Source: Gammaproteobacteria bacterium
GTDB lineage: Bacteria; Pseudomonadota; Gammaproteobacteria; UBA6429; Thiohalophilaceae
DNA length: 43,334 nucleotides
Direction: 5' to 3'
Assembly: GCA_026196045.1 (NCBI GenBank)
Contig: JAPHRJ010000035.1
Location: 1-43,334, forward strand
A program made the position numbers and the translations under genes. How positions within the stretch are numbered: position 1 is the stretch's first letter; every line of letters begins with the position of its first letter. Below are positions 30,318 through 37,075 of this stretch, piece after piece. The notes beneath the pieces are model-generated. The model searched no databases. It was given only the letters and a program-made list of their open reading frames with translations, and had not been told where the DNA came from.

Positions 30318-30346
30318 ACAGGCCGTTTACCTATGATGCCTGTTTT
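30318..30346 (+). terminator. Possible terminator at the end of the flagellar block
   Basis: ACAGGC (30318-30323) and GCCTGT (30338-30343) flank a 14-base loop, followed by TTTC. The stem is short and the loop large, so the call is weak. Its position in the gap between the convergent PilZ genes fits. Confidence 0.35.
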
Positions 30347-30609
30347 CATATGTCAATAAACTGAAGTCCCAAACCTTCTTCTTCTACTCGGACAATTTTC
30401 ATTTTTACTACCGGGGCATCGTCAAGCATCCCCTGGATTTGACCTTGTACAACGTCACCAATTGCAGGCATTTCTGTTGGCTCAACAATTAAAAATAAAC
30501 CACTGTCCGAGATATTTTTTGTTTTAACAATCTTTTCACCAATGTCCGGGTGTGTAATTTTAACATCCACCTCTAAGGGGTGTCTTGTGTGTCTTCGTCG
30601 ATTATCCAT
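30346..30609 (-). CDS. PilZ-domain c-di-GMP binding protein
   Basis: An 87-residue single-domain PilZ protein with both ligand motifs: R5-xxx-R9 in RRRHTRH and N32-I-S-D-S-G37 (the N/DxSxxG motif). It should bind c-di-GMP and act as a stand-alone effector; small PilZ proteins often modulate motility or other partners. It converges with the flagellar block's last gene, which encodes an atypical PilZ protein, and FleQ in this window has the c-di-GMP-linked LFRS motif. Partner unknown. Confidence 0.92.
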   Translation of the reverse strand: MDNRRRHTRHPLEVDVKITHPDIGEKIVKTKNISDSGLFLIVEPTEMPAIGDVVQGQIQGMLDDAPVVKMKIVRVEEEGLGLQFIDI

Positions 30610-30872
30610 GTTGTTGTCCCGTTACTACTTGATATAAGCACTCTAGAGATAAGGGGGTAATGTAGGCAATAGCGTTATGTTTCCCTTCATCTTTTAATTT
30701 TACACCGATATTCCTGGTTATAATTTTGGCCGAATTTTACTCAATTCGTATTTGTTTGAGTAATCCCCTAGTTATTGTATCGTATTCTTGATAGTGAATG
30801 ATATTCGCTTTTCAGCGGCAATATTACAGTTGTGCTTAAAAAATTATTATTTATTGGTGGCTCTCCTTAATA

Positions 30873-31439
30873 TCATCTTCCTGTATGTTTATAGACGCCA
30901 AAATTCCAATGTTTGCTGCCAGAGCTCCTGGGTCCGACCCAACCGGTGGCTTTTAATTCACGCGCCAATAACCGATTATAAACTCCATGACCCACAAACA
31001 GTACACTATTATATTTCTCAGCTAGTTCTTTTAAAGTATGTGCAGCTTTTGATGCTCTTGTTTTTGCTTCTTTATAAGATTCAGAATTATTTGAATAGCC
31101 AAGCAACCATAATATTCTAAAAATAACAGCCCAGGCTTTGGGTGATAATTTTAAATAGTTCCAGTTAGCTGTAGGCAATTCGGCTTCGTTAAATTGTGTG
31201 TCTGACAAGGTTATGGTTTGTATCTGTAATGCCCTTGCCGATTCAATAGATCTTGGTAATGCACTGCATACTACGGCATTGCATCGTACAGCCTGATCTA
31301 AAGCTTCATTTGTCGGGATAGATGTTGAGCATAAACCAGATGCATCATAGGATCTCACCCAACCAGTAAATTCTGAGGCACTTAATTTATTTAAATGCGG
31401 GATTACTGGCTTTCCGTGTCTAAGTATAATTATTTCCAT
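30873..31439 (-). CDS. Histidine phosphatase family protein
   Basis: A 188-residue protein with the phosphoglycerate-mutase/acid-phosphatase signature RHG at residues 7-9 (catalytic His8), an arginine in SALPRSIESA that would bind phosphate, a glutamate (NEAELPTANW) as a possible general acid, and a second histidine in VGHGVYNRLL. It is cytoplasmic, with no signal peptide. The substrate is unknown; sugar phosphates or phosphoproteins are typical. It is on the minus strand, 104 bp downstream of the metallopeptidase gene. Proximity to the surface-decoration operon does not by itself prove a link. Confidence 0.88.
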   Translation of the reverse strand: MEIIILRHGKPVIPHLNKLSASEFTGWVRSYDASGLCSTSIPTNEALDQAVRCNAVVCSALPRSIESARALQIQTITLSDTQFNEAELPTANWNYLKLSPKAWAVIFRILWLLGYSNNSESYKEAKTRASKAAHTLKELAEKYNSVLFVGHGVYNRLLARELKATGWVGPRSSGSKHWNFGVYKHTGR

Positions 31440-31543
31440 GTATTATCTTTTTAACTATAACAATTGTATTTAGTTGACTCCAGCAAAAAGGAAAGTTCTG
31501 TTTTGTCTAAGATTAGAAAGTGTTATGTAAAGACTCTGATTTC

Positions 31544-32044
31544 TCAACTTGCCCCATTTGTTTTATTTAAACATGATGAAACCTGCGATGCTCTCACTAT
31601 ACCGCTTGGGTGAGCCAGGTCGTTTTGTTTTAATCGTGATACAACACCTAGTATCATATTAACATCATGGTTGTTTAGTATTCCTAGCCGACGTAGTACC
31701 TGAATGGCATAACAGTCCGCCTCCAATTCCATAGCCTGTTTTTGTGCGGTCGTGGCCCACGAATAACCTTTTTCGATATGTCCAAGATAATGATGGCCAC
31801 ACTCATGTGAATACATCCATGCTTGCACTGATATATTTAACTTGCTGACATGATAGGGGTCTATCATTATCACCGGCATGCCGTTAATGAATGTGGATTG
31901 AGCGATATCCCCAAAACCTGCGCCTGTCATAGTCTGAACAACCGCGCCATTTGATTTTGTGCAGGTAAGCGTGAAAGGTGTTTGTGGTAATGAATACACA
32001 TTCGTCGATATTAAAAGCAATAACAGTGAAATTAACTTCAACAT
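31544..32044 (-). CDS. Small exported zinc metallopeptidase-like protein
   Basis: A 166-residue protein with a Sec signal peptide (cleavage near VYS at residue 18) and a zinc-binding HExxH motif (H80-ECG-H84, in SHECGHHYLGH). A downstream ELEADCYA (107-113) likely supplies the third ligand, as in M48-like gluzincins. It looks like a compact periplasmic peptidase; its short length without membrane helices sets it apart from HtpX or Ste24. Three cysteines (28, 111 and near the C-terminus) may form a disulfide. Target unknown. The start ATG has AAGGAAAA upstream. Confidence 0.8.
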   Translation of the reverse strand: MLKLISLLLLLISTNVYSLPQTPFTLTCTKSNGAVVQTMTGAGFGDIAQSTFINGMPVIMIDPYHVSKLNISVQAWMYSHECGHHYLGHIEKGYSWATTAQKQAMELEADCYAIQVLRRLGILNNHDVNMILGVVSRLKQNDLAHPSGIVRASQVSSCLNKTNGAS

Positions 32045-32331
32045 TATTTTTCCTTTTTATTTGACGTCTTGCATAAGCAGCCAACAAAGGGTGTAGCGGT
32101 TTGTTAGCCTGGTTGCATGAACCTGTAATGTGGCACGTGAGTATTATTTAAGTATAACCGCTGTGATGTGAAAACGCGCCATTGAAATATTAAAATGAGT
32201 GGCGACCTTCGGTAAAAACCAAACGCCTATCTCAGGTATTAATTTATTTTAAGTGGCTGCTATCTACGGTGGGGATAGCGTGTGAACCATTTGTACAAAA
32301 AGCAGGCATTTAGCCCGATTCAAGATATAGT

Positions 32332-32682
32332 TTAATCAGTATTCTCCGATAATGTAACAGAGGCATCACCATTAACCAGATTGATCTTGACGTCTAATTC
32401 ACAATGTTCATTAACTTCATCAGTAGGAGACGGATCATCGGAACAGCTACAGCCGGCAATGATGCCAGTATAAAATGCTCCCATTTTTATGCTAACAAGA
32501 TTGTCATTTTCATGTATCCGTAACACGACAAGCTCCAGATTGTGATCAATTGCAACACTGCTTGAAGATAAACCTTTTTGTAATGGTAAGTGATCAAGAC
32601 CCAGTGCTTTTACTTCATTTTTTAAAACTGATTCGAAGTCACTAGAGTTCCATGCTTGCGCAGATTTTATTAAGTTAATCAT
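32332..32682 (-). CDS. Hypothetical protein with CSC motif, coupled to licD
   Basis: A 116-residue protein I cannot assign. Its ATG overlaps the licD stop (ATGA), so it belongs to the surface-decoration operon. The N-terminal half is mixed helix/strand; the centre has GIIAGCSCSDDPSPTDEVNE and a following HCELDVKINL, giving three close cysteines in an acidic setting. These could bind a metal or cluster, but I have no proof. There is no signal peptide. It is the last gene of the operon; a 287-bp gap with no gene follows, holding a short AACAAA/TTTGTT inverted repeat near 32085. Confidence 0.72.
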   Translation of the reverse strand: MINLIKSAQAWNSSDFESVLKNEVKALGLDHLPLQKGLSSSSVAIDHNLELVVLRIHENDNLVSIKMGAFYTGIIAGCSCSDDPSPTDEVNEHCELDVKINLVNGDASVTLSENTD

Positions 32683-33452
32683 TGAGTGAAATCTATGCTA
32701 TGAGCATGAATAATGCGCTTATTTTCTGGTGGTAGTTGCCTGTAGTCAAAACTATAAATAGCATCCAGATAGTGACCTGGGTTATTTGGAACGGGAAAGG
32801 GGTGTCCTTCAAATTCCAATGTGGTAAGCGGGAAAACTTCTGCAATATCAAACCAGGCGGCGACATCTGGCATTTCGCCGCCGTAGATGATTTTGATGTT
32901 ATCGTTATCCCATCCTTTATGTTTTTGTTTTAAAGAGGCAGCTAAAGCCGCTCTTTTTGCAGGATCATCTTTGCCATCTGGTGTATGCAGACTGGTAGAC
33001 GATGCATCTCTTATTTCCTTAAGCGTACTGTCATACTGTTTTTTATTTGCTTCAGTATTTTCTATTGTCAGCATTGGGAAAATATCAACAAATACACCTT
33101 GATGGTACTTTATTTGCGTATCTTTTTCGTGAAACTCGACAATGCGGGCTTTATTAGAACGTAGTTTGATGTAATCAAACTTGAAGTTTTTATCGGTTTC
33201 AGAAGTTTGTAAAAATATCTCGCCAGAGAGTTCACTTTGAGCTATTTCTAAGAATTTAGTGTAATCCTCAACAGGCATAGATAAATCAATGTCATCATCC
33301 CAGGGAATAAATCCCTGATGACGAACTGCGCCCAATAAGGTGCCAGAATCTAACCAATATTGTAACTGGTGTTTTTTACATATCGTATCAAACTCAATCA
33401 GCATATCGAGCATGATTAACTGAGCTTTACGTAAAATTCCCTGTTCTATCAT
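32679..33452 (-). CDS. LicD-family phosphotransferase
   Basis: LicD proteins transfer a phospho-substituent (phosphocholine in the best-known case) from a CDP-activated donor onto a glycan. The 257-residue product has the family signature LDSGTLLGAVRHQGFIPWDD followed by DIDLSM (residues 34-58), where the acidic cluster WDDDID (51-56) binds metal and nucleotide. The middle has FVDIFPM. The upstream genes encode a cytidylyltransferase-dehydrogenase fusion and an aminotransferase, so the donor is likely a CDP-amino-alcohol made in the same operon. The gene is preceded by two tandem 20-nt copies of its start region that encode coupled mini-ORFs; its own ribosome binding site is poor. Confidence 0.9.
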   Translation of the reverse strand: MIEQGILRKAQLIMLDMLIEFDTICKKHQLQYWLDSGTLLGAVRHQGFIPWDDDIDLSMPVEDYTKFLEIAQSELSGEIFLQTSETDKNFKFDYIKLRSNKARIVEFHEKDTQIKYHQGVFVDIFPMLTIENTEANKKQYDSTLKEIRDASSTSLHTPDGKDDPAKRAALAASLKQKHKGWDNDNIKIIYGGEMPDVAAWFDIAEVFPLTTLEFEGHPFPVPNNPGHYLDAIYSFDYRQLPPENKRIIHAHSIDFTQ

Positions 33453-33500
33453 TAGATACTAGTCTCTATCATTAAAATCCAGTCTCGATCATTAAGTTCC
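33441..33500 (-). repeat. Three tandem 20-bp repeats carrying two mini-ORFs before licD
   Basis: Three 20-bp units (33441-33460, 33461-33480, 33481-33500) share TCTATCATTA or TCTCGATCATTAA. Each contains one ATG on the minus strand. The upstream copies encode MIETGF (33492-33472) and MIETSI (33472-33452), each ending in TAATG so that its stop overlaps the next start; the last ATG is that of licD (MIEQGI). AAGGGA right after the aminotransferase stop is well spaced for the first mini-ORF, not for licD. This suggests translation of LicD by re-initiation. Confidence 0.8.
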
Positions 33501-33501
33501 C

Positions 33502-34581
33502 TTAAGCTCTAGCCACACCGTAGAAATCATGTAGAGCATCAATGAGTATGTCGGTATATTCTTTGGTCATTTCACCCATGTGAGAGACTCTAAAAACAGT
33601 ATCACGCTCAGCGCCACCATTAGGGCACACCATTACCCTGTAGTTTTCTTCCAGGGCATTAACAATATCGATTGCCGATTTTCCATCGGTTGGGGTTAGC
33701 GCGGTCATCGCATTTGGCATGTAGGGCGTATACTCTTTCAAAGGTAATGCTTTTATGCTTTTTCTAAAATAGTTAGCGACTTCTTTTGCATTAGCGATAC
33801 TTTGTTTAATACCACCACGCTTCTTTATTTGATTAAGCCGGGCGTCTAGTTGCAACATAATTGTAACAGCCGGTGTGTAGGGCATTTGTCCTCTTTCACC
33901 ATTGGTTAAATAATCTTTAAAGTTAAAGTACAAAGAATTTATATTCTGACATTTTTTTATTGCTTTAGGGGCAAGTATCACCATGGTAAGTCCAGGTGGT
34001 AAAGCCAGGCCTTTTTGAGAACTGGCAATAACAACATCGATGTTCGATTGTTGCATATCGAGTGGATCAGTCACTAACATAGAAATGGCATCAACAATGT
34101 AGAGCATGTCATTCTTAGTCGCATAATCTCCTATCGCATCCAGGTTATAAAGGTGCCCAAGAGAGGTTTCGTGCGCATTAACGACTAATGCCGTGTAAGT
34201 TTCATCAGGCGCTAAACTTTCAATGTCAGTCAGGTTGGTGTTTTTAACCTTGAAATTGGTGTGCGGTATTGCATGTGTGGCGCAGATCTCAACAAATCGT
34301 GCACCAAATCCTCCGCCATTAACCACTAACGCATTGTCATTTTTAGTGAGCAAATTCATCACTGCAGATTCCATACCTGCAGTACCCGATGCCGTCAGGA
34401 AAATGACCTTAGAACCTTCTGGCGCATTGACCATTTCTAAAAGCCCATTCTCGCAAGCGAAGGTCACGTCCGAAAATTTACTGTTTCTAAAGTAGGGCGT
34501 TTGCTTTGCGCCCACCTGTAATATTTCTTCAGACATTTTTACAGGGCCTGGGGTAAAAATAGCGTAGTCTTCATAAATCAT
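33502..34581 (-). CDS. Class V PLP aminotransferase (AGT/PhnW-like)
   Basis: A 359-residue pyridoxal-phosphate enzyme of aminotransferase class V, close to the alanine-glyoxylate/serine-pyruvate and 2-aminoethylphosphonate-pyruvate transaminases. Seen: an N-terminal FTPGPVKMSEEIL motif, TASGTAGMESAVMNLL (cofactor phosphate contact), VDAISML with the cofactor-binding Asp, and ASSQKGLALPPG with the Schiff-base Lys190. It lies between the cytidylyltransferase-dehydrogenase fusion (11-nt overlap) and licD. No phosphonate-forming gene (PEP mutase) is in the window, so a phosphonate substrate is not supported. I infer amination of a keto form made by the neighbour. Confidence 0.88.
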   Translation of the reverse strand: MIYEDYAIFTPGPVKMSEEILQVGAKQTPYFRNSKFSDVTFACENGLLEMVNAPEGSKVIFLTASGTAGMESAVMNLLTKNDNALVVNGGGFGARFVEICATHAIPHTNFKVKNTNLTDIESLAPDETYTALVVNAHETSLGHLYNLDAIGDYATKNDMLYIVDAISMLVTDPLDMQQSNIDVVIASSQKGLALPPGLTMVILAPKAIKKCQNINSLYFNFKDYLTNGERGQMPYTPAVTIMLQLDARLNQIKKRGGIKQSIANAKEVANYFRKSIKALPLKEYTPYMPNAMTALTPTDGKSAIDIVNALEENYRVMVCPNGGAERDTVFRVSHMGEMTKEYTDILIDALHDFYGVARA

Positions 34582-35902
34582 GTTGAGCTTTTTCCAGTTC
34601 CTTAAATTTTCTTTCGTTATACTCCAGGAGCACTCTATTAATACTGATCATATCTTTAGGCGATAATTTATTGGACTTACGCTTACCTCTTTGTATAAGT
34701 GAAGCAAATTCGGCAATCATATAGCGTAGCCCGCAGCCATCAAATTCATACTTGAATGTCTGGCTTTTATGTTCATCTTCAAAACGTACATTAAACTGTT
34801 TGGTTAACCACCAGGGTGCAGGAATATAAACATAGCCTTTGGTGCCAGAAATTACCGCATCCCCCTCTGACTTAATGCCCGTTGCGACGTTAGAAATACC
34901 AATGGCACCGCCTTTATGTTTGCTGATAATAAGATTAGAAACATCATAACCCTCATATCCCTGATCAAAAAAAGTGATGTCTTTGCTTTCACCTAAAATC
35001 TTATTAACTAGCAAAGAAGGGTAAGAGGATAAAATGTTGGTGGCACCCTGAGCCATAAAGGTATCGGGATAATCTTTTTCTTTATAAAGCGAAGTACGTG
35101 TTGCTCTAACTTCTTTAATATTGCCGATTATTCCTTTGTCTAACTCAGTTAATAGCTGATTAAAGGCAGGTAAAAAAGCAGTTTTGAGTGCAGAAAGTAG
35201 CAAAACTTTTTCTTTTTTAGCTAAAGAAAGTAACTCTATTAATTCACTTTTATGTAGTGCAAGTGGGTTTTCGCACAAGACATGTTTTTTGGCTAACAAT
35301 GCTTTTTTAATAAGTGGGTAATGTTCTTCTAGCGCCGTATCGATATAGACAGCAATAATGCTGGTGTCTAAAAACTCATCGTAATTATCATGACCATACC
35401 TGATACTTTCACTTTCCCGGGTAAACTGTTTTAAGGCTGGTAAGTCAGATGAATAAATGCGATTAACCTTCAGGCTAGGCACATGCTTAGCCTCATCGAT
35501 AAATGCTTCGGTATCACGACCAAGGCCGACAACACCTAATTTAATTGTATCGAAGTTGTCTCTTCTGAGCAGGGTACTAGATATGCCTTTTGTACGAGGC
35601 AGGTATTCAACATGAGTGTATTGATTCAGGTAGTCAAATGTCCCTTCCCAATCATCACCAATGGCAAAAATATCAACGTCATATTTCACCATGTCTTCTG
35701 CTTTTTGTTTTTTATGCTTTTCTATAATGACCTTATCGACAAAATCTAATGCCTCGATGGCTTGTACGCGTTTTTGTGTGTTTTCGATAACATTTAACTT
35801 GCCACGAGAACGATCATAATTTTCATCAGTAACACCCACAATAAGGTAGTCACCTAATGCCCTGGCGCGCTCTAATAGTCGTAGATGGCCTTTATGAAAC
35901 AT
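34571..35902 (-). CDS. TagD-type cytidylyltransferase fused to Gfo/Idh/MocA-like oxidoreductase
   Basis: From ATG 35902 the protein has 443 residues. Part 1 (about 1-115) is a glycerol-3-phosphate cytidylyltransferase-type domain: HKGH (3-6, the HxGH motif), a GDDWEGTFDYL segment and RTKGISSTLLRR (the RTxGIS motif). Part 2 (about 118-443) is a Gfo/Idh/MocA-type NAD(P) domain starting KLGVVGLGRD; the usual EKP motif is ENP (CENPLA), so the typical catalytic lysine is Asn. The conserved first strand (KKTIITYGTFD) is encoded in frame upstream at about 35935-35903 but has no ATG, GTG or TTG start, and a TAA lies at 35950-35948. An ATT/ATC start, a lost start codon or read-through are the options. 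Confidence 0.85.
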   Translation of the reverse strand: MFHKGHLRLLERARALGDYLIVGVTDENYDRSRGKLNVIENTQKRVQAIEALDFVDKVIIEKHKKQKAEDMVKYDVDIFAIGDDWEGTFDYLNQYTHVEYLPRTKGISSTLLRRDNFDTIKLGVVGLGRDTEAFIDEAKHVPSLKVNRIYSSDLPALKQFTRESESIRYGHDNYDEFLDTSIIAVYIDTALEEHYPLIKKALLAKKHVLCENPLALHKSELIELLSLAKKEKVLLLSALKTAFLPAFNQLLTELDKGIIGNIKEVRATRTSLYKEKDYPDTFMAQGATNILSSYPSLLVNKILGESKDITFFDQGYEGYDVSNLIISKHKGGAIGISNVATGIKSEGDAVISGTKGYVYIPAPWWLTKQFNVRFEDEHKSQTFKYEFDGCGLRYMIAEFASLIQRGKRKSNKLSPKDMISINRVLLEYNERKFKELEKAQHDL

Positions 35903-36171
35903 ATCGAATGTTCCATAAGTAATAATGGTTTTTTTGGTGTTGATACCTTATTCCATATATCTGTTAATTATGTTTCGTATGATACAGGAATAGGGTAGTT
36001 ATTTAAAATGATTTTGCCAGGTGTCTTTTCTATGGTTTAGCCAGGTAGAAACAATTTATTCTGGACGGATTTATTCAGTATAAACTGTCTACCTAAGTCG
36101 AAATCATTATGGTTTTGGGTGTTTTGAGCTGCGATTAAAAACGAAAAAGCAATTCCATTTTAGGCATAATG
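35903..36171. other. Gap upstream of the surface-decoration operon
   Basis: No complete gene is seen. The first 54 bp hold the in-frame upstream extension of the cytidylyltransferase (33 bp of conserved codons, then ATC/GGT, TAA and an ATG at 35956), with AAGG at about 35947-35950 as a possible ribosome binding site. The rest is AT-rich and should carry the operon promoter; no clear -35/-10 pair stands out. It ends at the attC-like element. Confidence 0.55.
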
Positions 36172-36247
36172 TCGGAACTCAGCCGCGAACTGCTGTAGAG
36201 CGACGATAGGAACGTCGCAGCTGTGGGTCGGATGAAGTGAGTTGTAA
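36172..36247 (-). other. Possible degenerate attC site (D)
   Basis: A 76-bp imperfect palindrome just after the stop of the HEPN gene. On the minus strand it begins TTACAAC and ends GTTCCGA, keeping the AAC...GTT core of integron attC sites. It has outer arms AACTCA/TGAGTT and an inner GCGACG/CGTCGC stem with a 7-base loop. The outer bases of the R boxes fit the attC consensus poorly, and they do not pair with site C, so this may be an eroded site or another structured element. Confidence 0.4.
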
Positions 36248-36256
36248 GCAATTTTA

Positions 36257-36991
36257 CTAAACACGACTAAGGAGTTCCTGTGATATTCCATTATGTATTT
36301 CAGCTAAGGACTTGAATACTGTGTCAATATATGTCCGGAACCTTGCCACACTGCGAAAGCTACTATCGATTAGAGCACCATGGACACTCCAATTCCGCAT
36401 TAGATAAATCAATATAGGAAGATCAAGTACAGCATAGTTGGAGGTACTCAACGCTTCCGTAACCTTTCTACCAACTCCACGTGTTTTTGCCTCTATGGGG
36501 GTGTATTTGTAATGAAGCGCGTGAAGTGTAGTAACTGGGGTTCCGTCAGGCACACCAGCAATTCTTGTTGTTATCGTTACGGATAATATTTTTCTAAGTG
36601 TGTCTTCGTAGCTTGAAACTTTGGCTGAGTCTAGATTTGCATTGTTATAAAGAACTCTAAACCTTTCAAGCTCACTCCTTGCGGAAGCTGGTGGTAATAA
36701 ACTTAATATTGAACTACGTGCAAAAAGTGCGTTTAGTCCAGACCAAGCTAAATTGAATCTTACAAGCTCTGTAACACCAGGTGATCTATTTGATTTATTG
36801 AGCAACTTCCCTTCATAGCTTAGCGGCTTTAATGATGCTGCTCTACGTGACCAGTCAGAGGCAATGCCAAATGCGATAAGACGCTCAGACTCAACGGCAT
36901 CAGGTGAATTACCACCTAAGTTCGCTGTTATTGACTTTGCACATTTCCCATAGTTTTTACCAGCTTGACGCAAAGTTTTATACGAAGACAT
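36257..36991 (-). CDS. HEPN-like protein in cassette 3
   Basis: A 244-residue protein with a HEPN-type nuclease signature: R199-NWSV-H204 (Rx4H) in MRNWSVHG, preceded by a helix RFNLAWSGLNALFAR typical of HEPN-fold proteins. HEPN proteins are often RNA-cleaving toxins or defence effectors. The gene starts 20 bp after attC-like site C and ends 10 bp before the doubtful site D, so it is the only gene of its putative cassette. No partner antitoxin is visible next to it. Family assignment rests on the motif and helix pattern; the overall protein is unknown to me. Confidence 0.65.
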   Translation of the reverse strand: MSSYKTLRQAGKNYGKCAKSITANLGGNSPDAVESERLIAFGIASDWSRRAASLKPLSYEGKLLNKSNRSPGVTELVRFNLAWSGLNALFARSSILSLLPPASARSELERFRVLYNNANLDSAKVSSYEDTLRKILSVTITTRIAGVPDGTPVTTLHALHYKYTPIEAKTRGVGRKVTEALSTSNYAVLDLPILIYLMRNWSVHGALIDSSFRSVARFRTYIDTVFKSLAEIHNGISQELLSRV

Positions 36992-37011
36992 TAATCACAC
37001 ATCCTTTTCAT

Positions 37012-37075
37012 TGTTAACGACAAAGGTGAGACGCGCGCTTCTTTTTGCGCATTGATCTTCCCCCGCTTGTTAGCT
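37012..37075 (-). other. attC-like site C
   Basis: On the minus strand: R'' AGCTAAC (37075-37069) followed by AAGCGG, and R' GTTAACA (37018-37012), with an inner GCGC...GCGC inverted repeat. Length 64 bp. It overlaps the TAG stop codon of the DUF262-HNH gene, as is common for cassettes. R'' is complementary to the R' of site B in 6 of 7 positions. Confidence 0.7.

Noticed and set aside
30788-31120. A 110-codon plus-strand frame
   Set aside because: Mostly antisense to the histidine phosphatase gene, no ribosome binding site, low-complexity hydrophobic peptide.
31460-31530. ACATAAC...GTTATAG on the minus strand between the phosphatase and metallopeptidase genes
   Set aside because: The stretch has attC-like core bases but no internal palindrome, and the outer boxes fit poorly; likely chance in AT-rich DNA.
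32070-32110. AACAAA/TTTGTT inverted repeat resembling an attC core upstream of the metallopeptidase
   Set aside because: Only about 31 bp between the outer boxes, too short for a foldable attC, and its ends do not complement any neighbouring site.
33502-34581. Phosphonate (2-aminoethylphosphonate) synthesis as the job of the aminotransferase operon
   Set aside because: No PEP mutase, phosphonopyruvate decarboxylase or LicC/PntC-type cytidylyltransferase is present; the lysine motif SSQKGLALPPG is closer to alanine-glyoxylate type enzymes.
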